Translations under genes and position numbers: made by a program
The notes under the pieces: generated by a model
Database searches by the model: none
The model's input: the letters and a program-made list of their open reading frames with translations, nothing else
Told to the model about the DNA's origin: nothing
Shown: positions 8,537-18,051 of the stretch, one piece after another
Layout of the letters: each line of letters starts with the position of its first letter
Position numbering within the stretch: position 1 is the stretch's first letter
Assembly: GCA_002692855.1 (NCBI GenBank)
Contig: NZMJ01000134.1
Span: 27,277-91,276, forward strand
DNA: 64,000 nucleotides
Source: Maricaulis sp.
GTDB lineage: Bacteria; Pseudomonadota; Alphaproteobacteria; Caulobacterales; Maricaulaceae
Direction of reading: 5' to 3'

Positions 8537-10327
8537 ATGTCGAAATACGAATGGATCGATCACACCTATGACGTCGTCGTGGTGGGCGCCGGGGGCTCGG
8601 GCCTCCGCGCGGCACTGGGCGCGGCACAGGCAGGCTTGCGCACGGCGTGCGTGACCAAGGTTTTCCCGACGCGCTCGCACACGGTTGCGGCGCAGGGCGG
8701 GATTTCGGCCAGCCTCGGCAATATGGGTGAGGATGACTGGCGCTGGCACATGTATGACACCGTGAAGGGGTCAGACTGGCTGGGCGACCAGGACGCGATC
8801 GAATATCTGTGCCGCCACGCGCCGGACGCGGTTTACGAGCTGGAACACTGGGGTGTGCCGTTCAGCCGGACGCCCGAAGGCAAGATCTACCAGCGCGCCT
8901 TTGGCGGCATGACCCGCAATTTCGGCGAAGGCCCGGTGCAGCGCACCTGCGCGGCGGCCGACCGGACCGGTCACGCCATCCTGCACACGCTTTACGGACA
9001 GGCGGTCAAGCACAAGACCGAGTTCTTCATCGAGTATTTCGCGCTCGACCTGATCATGGACGAGGACGGCGCCTGCCGCGGCGTGACGGCGTGGAATCTC
9101 GAGGACGGCAAGCTGCACCGATTCCGGGCGCAGACCGTCATCTTGGCGACCGGCGGCTATGGCCGGGCCTATTTCTCGGCCACCTCGGCGCACACCTGTA
9201 CCGGCGACGGCAATGCGATGGTGCTGCGCGCCGGCCTGCCGCTGCAGGACATGGAATTCGTGCAATTCCACCCGACCGGCATTTATGGCGCGGGCGTTCT
9301 GATCACCGAGGGCGTGCGCGGCGAAGGCGGCTATCTGACCAATTCCGAAGGCGAGCGCTTCATGGAGCGCTATGCGCCGAGCGCGAAGGACCTCGCCAGC
9401 CGCGATGTCGTCTCGCGCTCGATGACGGTGGAAATCCGCGAAGGCCGGGGCGTCGGTCCGAAGAAGGACCACATCTATCTCCACCTCGACCACCTCGATC
9501 CGGACGTGATCCACAAGCGCCTGCCGGGGATTTCCGAAAGCGCGCGGGTGTTCGCCGGTGTCGATGTGACGAAGGAGCCGATCCCGGTCCTGCCGACCGT
9601 CCACTACAATATGGGCGGCATCCCGACCAATTATCACGGCGAGGTCCTGACCAAGCGGGACGGCAATCCGGACTGTGTCGTGCCGGGCCTGATGGCGGTC
9701 GGTGAAGCGGCCTGCGTGTCGGTCCACGGCGCCAATCGCCTGGGGTCGAACAGCCTTATTGACCTCGTCGTCTTCGGCCGCGCAGCGGGGCTCCGGGCCG
9801 CCGAAACGCTCGAAGCGGGGGCGCGCCAGCCGGTTCTTCCGGCCGATGCGGGCGACAATGCGATTGCCCGGCTCGACAAGTTCCGCAATGCCAAGGGCGG
9901 CACGCCGACCGCGAAACTGCGCGACCGGATGCAGCACGCCATGCAGGCCAATTGCGCCGTCTTCCGTACCGGCGAAGTGCTGGACGAAGGCGTCGCGAAG
10001 ATCGCCGAAGTCTTCAAGGCGGCTGCCGATATCGGCGTGTCGGACCGCACGATGGTGTGGAATTCAGACCTCGTGGAAACGCTGGAATTCGACAACCTCA
10101 TCGCCCAGGCGGCGGTGACAGTGACCGGCGCGGCCGCGCGCAAGGAAAGCCGCGGCGCGCATGCCCGCGAAGATTTCCCGGACCGCGATGACGAGAACTG
10201 GATGAAGCACACGCTGGCGTTTTTCGATCCCGAGACCGGCGATGTACGCCTCGAAGAACGCCCGGTGCACACCTACACGCTGTCGGACGACATCCAGTAT
10301 ATCGAACCAAAAGCGCGGGTTTACTGA
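8537..10327 (+). CDS. sdhA: Succinate dehydrogenase flavoprotein subunit
   Basis: A 596-residue catalytic subunit of complex II, oxidising succinate to fumarate at the cytoplasmic face. Visible features: the FAD-binding [13 protein letters not shown], the covalent FAD histidine in [12 protein letters not shown], the substrate/catalytic segments HPTGIYG and GEGGYLTN, and [14 protein letters not shown] near the C-terminal FAD contact. The ATG at 8537 is chosen from conservation (MSKYEW start). The frame opens earlier, over the sdhD end. The stop overlaps the next start by one base. Confidence 0.96.
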   Translation: MSKYEWIDHTYDVVVVGAGGSGLRAALGAAQAGLRTACVTKVFPTRSHTVAAQGGISASLGNMGEDDWRWHMYDTVKGSDWLGDQDAIEYLCRHAPDAVYELEHWGVPFSRTPEGKIYQRAFGGMTRNFGEGPVQRTCAAADRTGHAILHTLYGQAVKHKTEFFIEYFALDLIMDEDGACRGVTAWNLEDGKLHRFRAQTVILATGGYGRAYFSATSAHTCTGDGNAMVLRAGLPLQDMEFVQFHPTGIYGAGVLITEGVRGEGGYLTNSEGERFMERYAPSAKDLASRDVVSRSMTVEIREGRGVGPKKDHIYLHLDHLDPDVIHKRLPGISESARVFAGVDVTKEPIPVLPTVHYNMGGIPTNYHGEVLTKRDGNPDCVVPGLMAVGEAACVSVHGANRLGSNSLIDLVVFGRAAGLRAAETLEAGARQPVLPADAGDNAIARLDKFRNAKGGTPTAKLRDRMQHAMQANCAVFRTGEVLDEGVAKIAEVFKAAADIGVSDRTMVWNSDLVETLEFDNLIAQAAVTVTGAAARKESRGAHAREDFPDRDDENWMKHTLAFFDPETGDVRLEERPVHTYTLSDDIQYIEPKARVY

Positions 10328-10974
10328 TGCGCGCGATCCTGACCGCCCTCGCGATTTCCTTCGCTGCCGCCACGCCGGCGCTGGCGCAGAACAATGGCCT
10401 GCCCACAGCGCGCCAGTCCGTCGTCTTCGTGAAGACGATTGCCGTGCGCGGGGTCGAATGTGACCTCCTGGAGCGCTGGCAGGGCGCGGCGCTCTATTTC
10501 CAGGCCGGTCAGGAAATGGCGCGTTTCGACGAGGCCGAGCAATTGGAGATCGCGACCGATATCGAATTGCTGTCGAGCGAGATGACCTGCGACGATACCG
10601 CGCTGGTGGCGTGGACGCAGGGCGCCGCGCCGAATATCGAGCGCGAGATGCTGCCCCACTACCTGACCGGCTACCGGGCGCTGGCGCAACTGCCCGAGCC
10701 GCCCGCCGAGTTCATGGCGCTGACGGACAACGCCGCCGGGCTTGCCGCCGTCGAGGCGAAGATTGCCGGGTTGCAGGCCGGGGGCGGGGCGCTCGAGGGC
10801 GGGCTCGACTGGACGCAGTTCGATGCCCGGATGCGGACGGGGGCGACCGCCATCGCGGCCGCCGTCGCCGGTGACGAGAGTGCAGGATTTACCACGCAGG
10901 AAGCGCGCCGGCAGATGGTTCACATCGCCGACGTGACCCTGTTGTGGCTTCAGGACCAGGCAGAGGACGAATAA
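10327..10974 (+). CDS. Uncharacterised secreted protein inside the sdh operon
   Basis: A 215-residue protein with a clean signal peptide ([11 protein letters not shown] to ATPALA-QNN), so it is predicted periplasmic. The mature part is alpha-helical and acidic, with two cysteines (VECDLL and MTCDDT) that could form a disulphide. No domain is recognised. It sits between sdhA and sdhB with one-base overlaps on both sides (TGATG and TAATG), so it is translated as part of the complex II operon. A periplasmic accessory or assembly role is inference from position only. Confidence 0.85.
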   Translation: MRAILTALAISFAAATPALAQNNGLPTARQSVVFVKTIAVRGVECDLLERWQGAALYFQAGQEMARFDEAEQLEIATDIELLSSEMTCDDTALVAWTQGAAPNIEREMLPHYLTGYRALAQLPEPPAEFMALTDNAAGLAAVEAKIAGLQAGGGALEGGLDWTQFDARMRTGATAIAAAVAGDESAGFTTQEARRQMVHIADVTLLWLQDQAEDE

Positions 10975-11753
10975 TGGTTCAGCTGACGCTTCCCAAAGGT
11001 TCGCAGCCCAAGCGGGGCAAGACCTGGCCGAAACCCGAGGCCGCGGACAAGACCCGCGAGTTCAAGATCTACCGCTATGACCCGGAGAGCGGCGAGGGGC
11101 CGCGCTGGGACCATTACACGGTCGATACCGGCGATTGCGGGCCGATGCTGCTCGACGCGCTGATCTGGATCAAGAATACGGTCGACCCGACGCTGACCTT
11201 CCGCCGCTCCTGCCGCGAAGGCGTGTGCGGGTCGTGCGCGATGAATATCGGCGGGCGCAACACCATCGCCTGCACCAAGGGCATGGACGAGTTCTCCGGC
11301 ACGATCACCATCGCGCCGCTGCCGCACCAGCCGGTGGTGAAGGACCTCGTCCCGGACCTGTCGAACTTCTATGCCCAGCACGCCTATGTGCAGCCCTATC
11401 TGCAGACCGACACGCCGGCGCCGGAGAAGGAATGGCGCCAGTCGGAAGAGGACCGGTCGAAGCTCGACGGGCTCTATGAGTGCATTTTGTGCGCCTGCTG
11501 TTCGACGGCCTGTCCGTCCTACTGGTGGAACAGCGAGAAATATCTCGGCCCGGCGGCGCTTCTGCAGGCCTATCGCTGGATCGAGGACAGCCGCGACGAG
11601 ATGACCGGCGACCGGCTTGATGACCTGAACGATCCGTTCAAGCTCTATCGTTGCCACACGATCATGAATTGCGCGCAGGTCTGTCCCAAGGACCTCAATC
11701 CCGCTGAAGCCATCGCCGGGATCAAGCGGCATCTGGCGGAACGCGAAGCTTGA
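10974..11753 (+). CDS. sdhB: Succinate dehydrogenase iron-sulfur subunit
   Basis: A 259-residue electron-transfer subunit of complex II. The 2Fe-2S ferredoxin domain has CREGVCGSC and the later cysteine of NTIAC. The C-terminal domain carries [12 protein letters not shown] (4Fe-4S) and [13 protein letters not shown] (3Fe-4S). The ATG overlaps the preceding stop by one base. All cluster cysteines are present. Confidence 0.96.
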   Translation: MVQLTLPKGSQPKRGKTWPKPEAADKTREFKIYRYDPESGEGPRWDHYTVDTGDCGPMLLDALIWIKNTVDPTLTFRRSCREGVCGSCAMNIGGRNTIACTKGMDEFSGTITIAPLPHQPVVKDLVPDLSNFYAQHAYVQPYLQTDTPAPEKEWRQSEEDRSKLDGLYECILCACCSTACPSYWWNSEKYLGPAALLQAYRWIEDSRDEMTGDRLDDLNDPFKLYRCHTIMNCAQVCPKDLNPAEAIAGIKRHLAEREA

Positions 11754-12394
11754 GCGAGACGAACGACCCCGCAAAAGCATCACTGCCCTTCGCCGGGCGT
11801 CTGAATCTCAATTCGCACCCGACGCGCCCCTGGGCGCGCGGGGTCGCGAAAGGCGTCGACCTGCTTCTGGTCGCGATGTTTACTGTCCCGTTCGCCATCG
11901 TCGTGCGCCATGTCGTCCGGCTCCTGCTCGAATATTCCGGGATGTATCCCGCATCGGCGTCTGGTGTTCAGGCATTGATCTGGACTGTCATTGCCCTGGG
12001 GCTTGCCGTGTCCGGTATCGCGCTGATCCTTTACGACACGCTGTGCGTGAGGGCGTACGGCCAGACGGCAGGCAAGGCCTTGATGGGCATAAGATGCACG
12101 ACGCGTCGCGGCACCAAGCCCCGGTTCAGACGCGCCTTCGCGCGGTCGGTCATGATGTGGGTGGTCGGGCTTGGCCTGATGATTCCCTATGTGATGACAC
12201 TACCCTTCATCGCGAATTTTTTCGTGCTGAAGCAGACAGGCCGGATGCTCTGGGACGGCGCGGCGGGCATCGTTGTCGAGACCAAGCCCGTTGAAGCGTG
12301 GCGCTGGGCGCTCGGGTTGGCGCTGCTCACGGGCGGATTGGTCGAGACTCTTGCTCCCCAGGTGATGCCGCTGGTTGACCTGCTCTTCTACTGA
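11750..12394 (+). CDS. RDD family integral membrane protein
   Basis: A 214-residue protein with about five hydrophobic segments and the RDD-type signature: [12 protein letters not shown] at the start of helix 1 and [14 protein letters not shown] after helix 2 (the conserved GQTxGK motif). It starts at TTG 11750-11752, overlapping the sdhB stop as TTGA, so it is the last gene of the sdh transcript. RDD proteins are poorly characterised; some are linked to ion transport. A role with complex II is not shown. Confidence 0.75.
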   Translation: MSETNDPAKASLPFAGRLNLNSHPTRPWARGVAKGVDLLLVAMFTVPFAIVVRHVVRLLLEYSGMYPASASGVQALIWTVIALGLAVSGIALILYDTLCVRAYGQTAGKALMGIRCTTRRGTKPRFRRAFARSVMMWVVGLGLMIPYVMTLPFIANFFVLKQTGRMLWDGAAGIVVETKPVEAWRWALGLALLTGGLVETLAPQVMPLVDLLFY

Positions 12395-12504
12395 TCCCGC
12401 TTTCCGCCGCAATCATCTTCCAATCGCCCCGATCCCGCCCTTCGATGTCCCGATAAGGCGCGCCTGATCCCGAACCGTTATCCACGGACAAGGGAGAGGG
12501 ATGG

Positions 12505-13905
12505 ATGACGGATCATTCCGTAACTGAGACCACATCGCGCCCGGTCGATCGAAGCCGGTCGATGGGGCTGAAACTGATTCTGGTGGGCGCGCTGGTCGTG
12601 CTGCTGGGTGTGCCGCTGGCCATCGTCAACCTGCTGGCCTGGGAGCGGGCCAACCGGGCTGAAGTCGTCGCGGTCGAGGTCGGCGCGGCCTATGGCGGAC
12701 CGCAGGAAATGCGCGGGCCCTTCCTGGCCATCCCCTACACGATCGAACGCGAAGTCGAGGTTCGCGACGACAACAACCGGGTGCGGCGCGAGATGCGCCC
12801 GGCCACCGAAACGGTGATCGTGTCACCCGACACGCTGCACATCACCGGACAACTTGAAAGCCGGATATTGAGCCGGGCCATCTATGACGTGCCGGTCTAC
12901 GAGGCCGGTCTGGAACTCGGCGGGACGTTCGACACGTCCGGCGTGGCAGATCTTGTGCCCGAAGGCGGACAGGCCGACTGGTCCGCCGCCCGGATGGTCT
13001 ATGCCGTCAGCGACCTTCGCGGGATTGGCGAGGATTTCCACTTTACCCTGTCAGGGCGACGGACGCTTCGCTTCGAGCCGCAATCGGATTTCGACCGCGT
13101 CGGGGCAAATGGTTCAGCCTGGCGCGGCATGAGCGCGCCGGTCCCCGGACTGCGCGCCGGCGAGGCGTTCGAGTTCGAGGCCAGCCTGCAGATTTCGGGT
13201 GCGCAGAGTTTCGCGCTGCTGGCCTCGGGCCGGGAAACGACGGCAGACATTTCCAGCGACTGGCGGCATCCCGGCTTTGACGGGACATTTCTGCCTGACA
13301 GCCGCGAGATCGGGGCCGAGGGCTTCACGGCCAGCTGGCGCGTGCCCTACCTGGCGCGCGGCGTTCCGGCGTCCTGGGTCGAAGGCAAGGGCTATTCCCT
13401 GCACCAGGCCGGCAACGCCCTGTTCGCGGTCAATCTTGTGACGCCGGCAGATGGCTATGCGCAGGTGTCGCGTTCGCTGAAATACGCGCTCCTGTTTCTC
13501 GCCTTCACCCTGTTGATGTTCTTCCTGATCGAGGCGAATGGCGACCGTCCGGTCCACGCCGCGCAATACATCCTGATCGGGCTGGCCCAGGTGATCTTCT
13601 ACCTGTTGCTCCTGGCCCTGTCCGAGCATGTCGGAGTCTGGGCGGCTTACGGAACTGCGGCTCTGGCCACGATCATGCTGACGGCAGGCTATGCGCTCAG
13701 CGTCTTCCGCTCGCAGCCCATGGCGATGGTGACCTTCGCCGGTCTGACGCTGACCTATCTGATCCAGTTCGTGCTGGTGCTGATGGAGGATTACGCGCTG
13801 CTGATCGGCTCGGCGCTCGCCTTTGGTGCGGTGGCCGTGACCATGTTCGTGACCCGCAAGGTCGACTGGTATGGTGTCACGACGCTGCCGAAGAAGGCGG
13901 GCTGA
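12505..13905 (+). CDS. creD: CreD-like inner membrane protein
   Basis: A 466-residue CreD family protein. An N-terminal membrane helix (about 21-47) is followed by a large periplasmic domain with MRGPFLAIPY, and then by about five helices in the C-terminal third. In E. coli CreD belongs to the CreBC regulon and affects envelope stress and colicin tolerance. No creB or creC is present here. AGGGAGAGGG precedes two nearby ATGs (12501 and 12505); only 12505 is in frame. Confidence 0.86.
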   Translation: MTDHSVTETTSRPVDRSRSMGLKLILVGALVVLLGVPLAIVNLLAWERANRAEVVAVEVGAAYGGPQEMRGPFLAIPYTIEREVEVRDDNNRVRREMRPATETVIVSPDTLHITGQLESRILSRAIYDVPVYEAGLELGGTFDTSGVADLVPEGGQADWSAARMVYAVSDLRGIGEDFHFTLSGRRTLRFEPQSDFDRVGANGSAWRGMSAPVPGLRAGEAFEFEASLQISGAQSFALLASGRETTADISSDWRHPGFDGTFLPDSREIGAEGFTASWRVPYLARGVPASWVEGKGYSLHQAGNALFAVNLVTPADGYAQVSRSLKYALLFLAFTLLMFFLIEANGDRPVHAAQYILIGLAQVIFYLLLLALSEHVGVWAAYGTAALATIMLTAGYALSVFRSQPMAMVTFAGLTLTYLIQFVLVLMEDYALLIGSALAFGAVAVTMFVTRKVDWYGVTTLPKKAG

Positions 13906-13921
13906 CATCGGTCAAACCGGA

Positions 13922-13950
13922 CCCCGGCCCTCGCCCTCGCGAGGCCGGGG
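13922..13950. terminator. GC-rich hairpin between convergent creD and acyltransferase genes
   Basis: CCCCGGCC (13922-13929) pairs with GGCCGGGG (13943-13950) around a 13-base loop. It lies 16 bases after the creD stop and 21 bases after the end of the opposing gene, so it can act in both directions. The following AAACC/TTTCC run is short. Confidence 0.5.
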
Positions 13951-13970
13951 AAACCGCCGAATCGCGATGC

Positions 13971-14840
13971 CTACCGCCAGGCCAGTTCTTCGCAGACATC
14001 GCGCAGGAAGGCGGTGGCCTCGGATTCGCTGGCGGGCAGGCTCGCAGGATCGATGGCACTGCCGAAGGTCAGGCGGTAGCGCGCCTTTCGCTTGTCCATG
14101 AAGCCCTGAAAGACGGTCATGTCCTTCAACTCGTCACTGAATTGCGCGAGCGCATAGTAGAGGAAGGGCATTCGCTGACGCACGCCCATCGGGATGACCG
14201 GTGCGTCGAACCGGCGGGCGAGGCTGATGGCGGTGGGCATCCACGGCTTTTCAATCAGCCCCCAGCGCTTCCAGCTCCATTCGGCCATCCGTCCGGCGGG
14301 GAAGATCACGATGCAGCGGCCGTCGCGGAACGCCGACAGCGCCGCCCGCAGGGTTTCGCGGGTGGAATCGCGCCGCCGCGACTGGGTGCGCCACTCGACG
14401 GGCAGGACGATGTCCTCAAGTCCGGGGCAGACGCGCAAGGCATCGCGATTGGCGAAAAAACACAAGTCCGGGCGATGCTGTTTCAAGGCCGCCCAGACCG
14501 CGATACCATCGGCGATCCCGCCGGGATGGTTGGCGACGATCACGCAGGCCCCTGTCGCAGGAACTGCCTCCAGCCCCCAGGTCTGGACCCGCAGATCCAG
14601 GAAGGACTCGGTCCAGTCCATCGCCGAACGGCCGGGGCGCGGCGCAATCTCGTCGGCCAGGGCCACCGCGCGCCGATATCCCAGGGCCGGGTAGATGATC
14701 GACTGGATGGCGCGCCACAGGCGCGGTCGCCGCATCAGGCGCGGCGCGCGTTCCTCGATCAGCACATCCACGATGTGCTTGCCGTCCGGCGCGGCCGGGC
14801 TCGGCGCAGGAATCGGGGCAGGAATCGGCTCGTCGGTCAT
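13971..14840 (-). CDS. Lysophospholipid acyltransferase (PlsC-like) family protein
   Basis: A 289-residue protein with an acyltransferase core. VANHPGGIADG is the NHx4D-type catalytic motif, the FPAGRMAE segment matches the FPEG acceptor motif, and VIPMGV lies in the last strand. A proline/alanine-rich N-terminus (about 20 residues) precedes it. It probably transfers acyl groups to a lysolipid or glycerol acceptor at the inner membrane. The NHP start of the motif is as in several DUF-type LPLATs, so the acceptor is uncertain. Confidence 0.75.
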   Translation of the reverse strand: MTDEPIPAPIPAPSPAAPDGKHIVDVLIEERAPRLMRRPRLWRAIQSIIYPALGYRRAVALADEIAPRPGRSAMDWTESFLDLRVQTWGLEAVPATGACVIVANHPGGIADGIAVWAALKQHRPDLCFFANRDALRVCPGLEDIVLPVEWRTQSRRRDSTRETLRAALSAFRDGRCIVIFPAGRMAEWSWKRWGLIEKPWMPTAISLARRFDAPVIPMGVRQRMPFLYYALAQFSDELKDMTVFQGFMDKRKARYRLTFGSAIDPASLPASESEATAFLRDVCEELAWR

Positions 14841-14926
14841 CGCTGCCCACTATAGGCCGTCAAACGGGGCGAAGATATTGGCCGGTTCCAGCCTCGCGCC
14901 CCGAAGTGTTAACGAAACCCTACCGA

Positions 14927-14942
14927 TTGGCACCGCGATTGC
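14927..14942 (+). promoter_or_regulatory. Sigma-54 type -24/-12 promoter
   Basis: TTGGCAC-CGCGA-TTGC has the invariant GG (14929-14930) and GC (14941-14942) with exactly 10 bases between, matching the RpoN consensus TGGCAC-N5-TTGC. It ends 46 bases upstream of the ATG at 14989. An inverted repeat GTGAAC/GTTCAC (14951-14956/14970-14975) lies in the leader. No enhancer-binding-protein site is recognised. Confidence 0.65.
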
Positions 14943-14988
14943 GACGCCCCGTGAACGGATTAACGACCTGTTCACGATTGGGACGACG

Positions 14989-15552
14989 ATGGCGGTTCTT
15001 GACGCAGTACAGACACCTTCTCTCTTCGACCGGCTGACAGCGCCGCTGAAGCGGATGCAGCGCAATGTGAAGCGCCGGCGAGGCCCGATCGATGCCGGTC
15101 TCGCGGATTTCCTCGGCGAAGCAATCCGTCCCGGCGACAAGGTCCTGCAAATCGGCGCCAATGACCGGGCCGCAACCACGTTCCTGAGCTGCGGGGCCTT
15201 CCACCTGATGATCGCGCAGGCCGCCTCCGCCGAAGCTGTCGAGGCGCTGAGTGCTGCGGAAGGCGTTTCGAGCGAGCGGCTGCGCGCCTTTGCCAGCGTC
15301 GGAGCGTCGGAAAGCGCGGGCCGCGTCGATGCCGTCTATCTGGCGCCCTCGCCGGGCTTTGCGGCCCTGGCCGCGCATTTTCGTCATGCGGCAACGCGCC
15401 TGAGGACAGGCGGAATCCTGCTGCTGGACGGAGCCGACACGATCGAGGGCGGTCGCCTTTACGATGCGCTTCACGCCGACCTCGGCTGGCGGCTCGACGA
15501 GATCATTTCGGGCAAGGTCGCGGTGTTCCGCAAGACGGCCGCCATGGCCTGA
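14989..15552 (+). CDS. Methyltransferase-like protein of unknown function
   Basis: A 187-residue protein. After a basic N-terminal region (RMQRNVKRRRG) come GDKVLQIGAND, resembling the SAM-binding motif I of class I methyltransferases, and TGGILLLDGAD, resembling a motif VI strand. The fold is likely Rossmann-like, but the usual acidic residue after motif I is not clear, so activity is uncertain. The ATG at 14989 is chosen because the earlier open frame lies antisense to the acyltransferase. It has a sigma-54 type promoter and ends 36 bases before a strong hairpin. Confidence 0.7.
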   Translation: MAVLDAVQTPSLFDRLTAPLKRMQRNVKRRRGPIDAGLADFLGEAIRPGDKVLQIGANDRAATTFLSCGAFHLMIAQAASAEAVEALSAAEGVSSERLRAFASVGASESAGRVDAVYLAPSPGFAALAAHFRHAATRLRTGGILLLDGADTIEGGRLYDALHADLGWRLDEIISGKVAVFRKTAAMA

Positions 15553-15588
15553 CCAGCCTGACAGAAAACTGTCGCAGACACGCGTTAG

Positions 15589-15619
15589 GACCGCTCCCAA
15601 TACCTTGGGAGCGGTCTTT
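15589..15619 (+). terminator. Perfect 12-bp hairpin covering the arsC ribosome-binding site
   Basis: GACCGCTCCCAA (15589-15600) and TTGGGAGCGGTC (15605-15616) form a perfect stem with a TACC loop, followed by only three Ts. As a terminator it would end the 14989 transcript. Its 3' arm also contains the GGGAG Shine-Dalgarno of arsC (ATG at 15622), so in a read-through mRNA the site would be closed. It could be a terminator, an attenuator or both. Confidence 0.7.
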
Positions 15620-15621
15620 CC

Positions 15622-16119
15622 ATGTCCGATCGAATTTTCAACGTCCTGTTCCTGTGCACCGGAAATTCGGCGCGCTCCATCATGGCCGAGGCGCTTCTCG
15701 GCAAGATGGGGGGCGGTCGATTCAAGGCCTTTTCAGCCGGGTCCATGCCGGCGGGACAGGTCAATCCAGGCGCGCTCCGGATGCTGGGCACGCTCGGCTA
15801 CGAAACGGAACACTTCCGGTCGAAGAACTGGAGCGAGTTCGATACCGCTACCGGCGGGCCGGTAATGGACTTCGCCTTCACGGTTTGCGATTCGGCCGCA
15901 GCGGAAGTCTGCCCGGTCTGGCCGGGCCAGCCGATTACGGCACATTGGGGAATTGCCGACCCAGCCGCCGTCAGCGGCAGCGAGGCCGAGATCAGCGCCG
16001 CCTTTGCGCAGGCCTATCGCCTGCTGCGTCACCGGATCGAAGCCTTTGTCAGCCTGCCCGTTGAATCGCTCGACCGAATGACCCTTCAGTCCCGCCTCGA
16101 CGCCATCGGACGACCATGA
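15622..16119 (+). CDS. arsC: Arsenate reductase, low-molecular-weight phosphatase type
   Basis: A 165-residue protein with the LMW-PTP loop CTGNSARS (Cys12 to Arg18 in C-x5-R) at the N-terminus, and later the [15 protein letters not shown] stretch with the resolving-cysteine region. This family reduces arsenate to arsenite with thioredoxin or another thiol donor. It overlaps the arsenite exporter gene by ATGA, which supports the arsenic role. No arsR repressor gene is beside it. Translation may be controlled by the hairpin over its ribosome-binding site. Confidence 0.87.
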   Translation: MSDRIFNVLFLCTGNSARSIMAEALLGKMGGGRFKAFSAGSMPAGQVNPGALRMLGTLGYETEHFRSKNWSEFDTATGGPVMDFAFTVCDSAAAEVCPVWPGQPITAHWGIADPAAVSGSEAEISAAFAQAYRLLRHRIEAFVSLPVESLDRMTLQSRLDAIGRP

Positions 16120-17177
16120 CCGAAACGCACTCTTCCAAGGCCGGAATCGGGCCGTTTGAAAAATGGCTGTCCGTCTGGGTCGGCCTGGCAATCGTGACCG
16201 GTGTCGGTCTCGGCCTGGCCGTTCCGGGCCTGTTTTCCGCGCTTAGCCAGCTTGAATACGCGTCGGTGAATCTGGTCGTCGCGGTCCTGATCTGGGCGAT
16301 GATCTATCCGATGATGATCCAGGTCGATTTTGCCAGCATCCGGCAGATCGGCACGCGCCCGAAGGGGCTGATCGTCACACTGGTGGTCAACTGGCTGATC
16401 AAGCCGTTCACGATGGCCGCGCTGGCGGTGGTGTTCTTCGAATTCGTGTTCGCGCCCTTCCTGCAGCCGGAAGACGCGCTGCAATACACGGCCGGCCTGA
16501 TCCTGCTGGGCGCGGCCCCCTGCACGGCGATGGTCTTCGTGTGGTCTCAGCTGACGCGCGGCGATGCCAATTACACACTGGTCCAGGTCGCCGCCAATGA
16601 CGTGGTGATGATCTTTGCCTTCGCGCCGATTGTCGCGCTCCTGCTGGGTGTTACCGACATCACCATCCCGTGGGAGACGTTGCTCCTGTCGGTAGGGCTT
16701 TACGTGCTGGCACCACTGGCTGCCGGGGCCCTGACCCGCTGGTGGCTGATGCGTGGCCGCAGCGAAGCCGAAGGCGGGGCGCAGGTCGAGCGTTTCACGG
16801 CGCGGGTGAAGCCCGCGTCGATTGCGGGCCTGATCGCCACGGTCGTCCTCCTCTTCGGTTTCCAGGGCGATGTCCTGATCCAGCGGCCACTGGTGATCGC
16901 GATGATTGCCGTGCCGCTGCTGATCCAGTCCTACGGGATATTCTTCATCGCCTATGGCGCGGCCTGGCTGTGGAAGATGCCGTTCCGGATCGCTGCGCCG
17001 TGCGCGCTGATCGGCACGTCAAACTTCTTCGAGCTGGCCGTAGCGGTCGCGATCAGCCTGTTCGGCCTCAATTCCGGCGCTGCGCTGGCGACGGTCGTCG
17101 GTGTGCTGGTCGAGGTGCCGGTGATGTTGTCGCTGGTGGCGTTCGCCAACCGGACACAGCGTCACTTTCCCGGCTGA
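16116..17177 (+). CDS. acr3: ACR3 family arsenite efflux transporter
   Basis: A 353-residue inner-membrane exporter with about ten hydrophobic helices. [15 protein letters not shown] carries the conserved cysteine of ACR3 pumps, and [15 protein letters not shown] and [16 protein letters not shown] are other family blocks. It expels arsenite made by the coupled ArsC. The start overlaps the arsC stop (ATGA at 16116-16119). It converges with the lipoprotein gene 8 bases later. Confidence 0.92.
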   Translation: MTETHSSKAGIGPFEKWLSVWVGLAIVTGVGLGLAVPGLFSALSQLEYASVNLVVAVLIWAMIYPMMIQVDFASIRQIGTRPKGLIVTLVVNWLIKPFTMAALAVVFFEFVFAPFLQPEDALQYTAGLILLGAAPCTAMVFVWSQLTRGDANYTLVQVAANDVVMIFAFAPIVALLLGVTDITIPWETLLLSVGLYVLAPLAAGALTRWWLMRGRSEAEGGAQVERFTARVKPASIAGLIATVVLLFGFQGDVLIQRPLVIAMIAVPLLIQSYGIFFIAYGAAWLWKMPFRIAAPCALIGTSNFFELAVAVAISLFGLNSGAALATVVGVLVEVPVMLSLVAFANRTQRHFPG

Positions 17178-17185
17178 CGCGGCGC

Positions 17186-17854
17186 CTACTGCCCGGTCGG
17201 CCGCGAGGTGCCGACCGAAGGCTGGATCACGTCCTGCCAGTTGACCTCGCGCTCGCGGCGCATCGCGCCGGTCAGCGCGTCGCAGCCCTCGCCCGGTTCG
17301 CTGCGCTGCAAGGCGCGCGGGAAAAAGTCCGCTGCCGCTTCGATGGCGGCGGCGCGTTCGGCGTCGCTGGCATTCGCCGCTATGGCATTGGCCGTCGCTT
17401 CGGGCAGGCGCGTCAGGCCCAGGGCCTGATCCCGGTTGTTGGTGCGGTAAATGGCGGACCAGCGGGCGGCTTCGGCGCTGTGACCGGCGGCGAGGTGCCG
17501 GGTGGCGAGCTCGGCCTGGCTGGCGGCCCAGCCGGCATTCGCGGCGGTTTCCAGCGCGGCATACCCTTCGGTGCGATAGGCCTCGGCAGCCTCGGCAGAC
17601 ACGCCCGGCGCCGCGGCCGCATTCAGCGCCGTGACACCCAGATTGTGCCAGGCGACTTCATACCCGGGTCCATAGGCCGCCGCGCAGCGATAGGCCGCCA
17701 GAGCGGTCGCGGTATCTCCGTTTTCCAGCGCATTGGCCGCGCGGGCATAGGCCATCTCGCCGCCCGTCCCGGCGCGTACGAAGTCCGGCCGCCCGCCTCC
17801 CGCGCATGCAGAGAGCGTGAGAACGAGCACGAGGGGAAGGGCAATGCGGACCAT
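17186..17854 (-). CDS. Predicted lipoprotein with tetratricopeptide-like repeats
   Basis: A 222-residue protein with a lipoprotein signal (LVLTLSAC-A lipobox, Cys17). The mature part is Ala-rich and helical with repeat-like units (AYARAANALENGDTATALAAYR; AWHNLGVTALN), as in TPR/Sel1-type scaffolds. No catalytic motif. It probably sits in the outer membrane or periplasm. Upstream are mmsA and its promoter region in divergent orientation. Function unknown. Confidence 0.72.
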   Translation of the reverse strand: MVRIALPLVLVLTLSACAGGGRPDFVRAGTGGEMAYARAANALENGDTATALAAYRCAAAYGPGYEVAWHNLGVTALNAAAAPGVSAEAAEAYRTEGYAALETAANAGWAASQAELATRHLAAGHSAEAARWSAIYRTNNRDQALGLTRLPEATANAIAANASDAERAAAIEAAADFFPRALQRSEPGEGCDALTGAMRREREVNWQDVIQPSVGTSRPTGQ

Positions 17855-18051
17855 GAAACAACCTTTGCGCCGGAACGGTTCGACAGGAAGTGTAACGCGG
17901 CGAGACGCGTCTGTCCGGAGGTGATTGCGGAAGACACAAAGCTCGCCAGTCGGCGGACGGACTGAGGTCTGATCTCACTCCCGCATTTGACCTTGGACCC
18001 GCGCGGCGCGATATGAGCGGCAACCAAGTTAGCCATCCATCGGAGAGCGGC

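Noticed and set aside
17194-17217. CGGTCGGC/GCCGACCG hairpin as an acr3 terminator
   Set aside because: It lies inside the coding end of the opposing lipoprotein gene and has no T-run, so it was not called.
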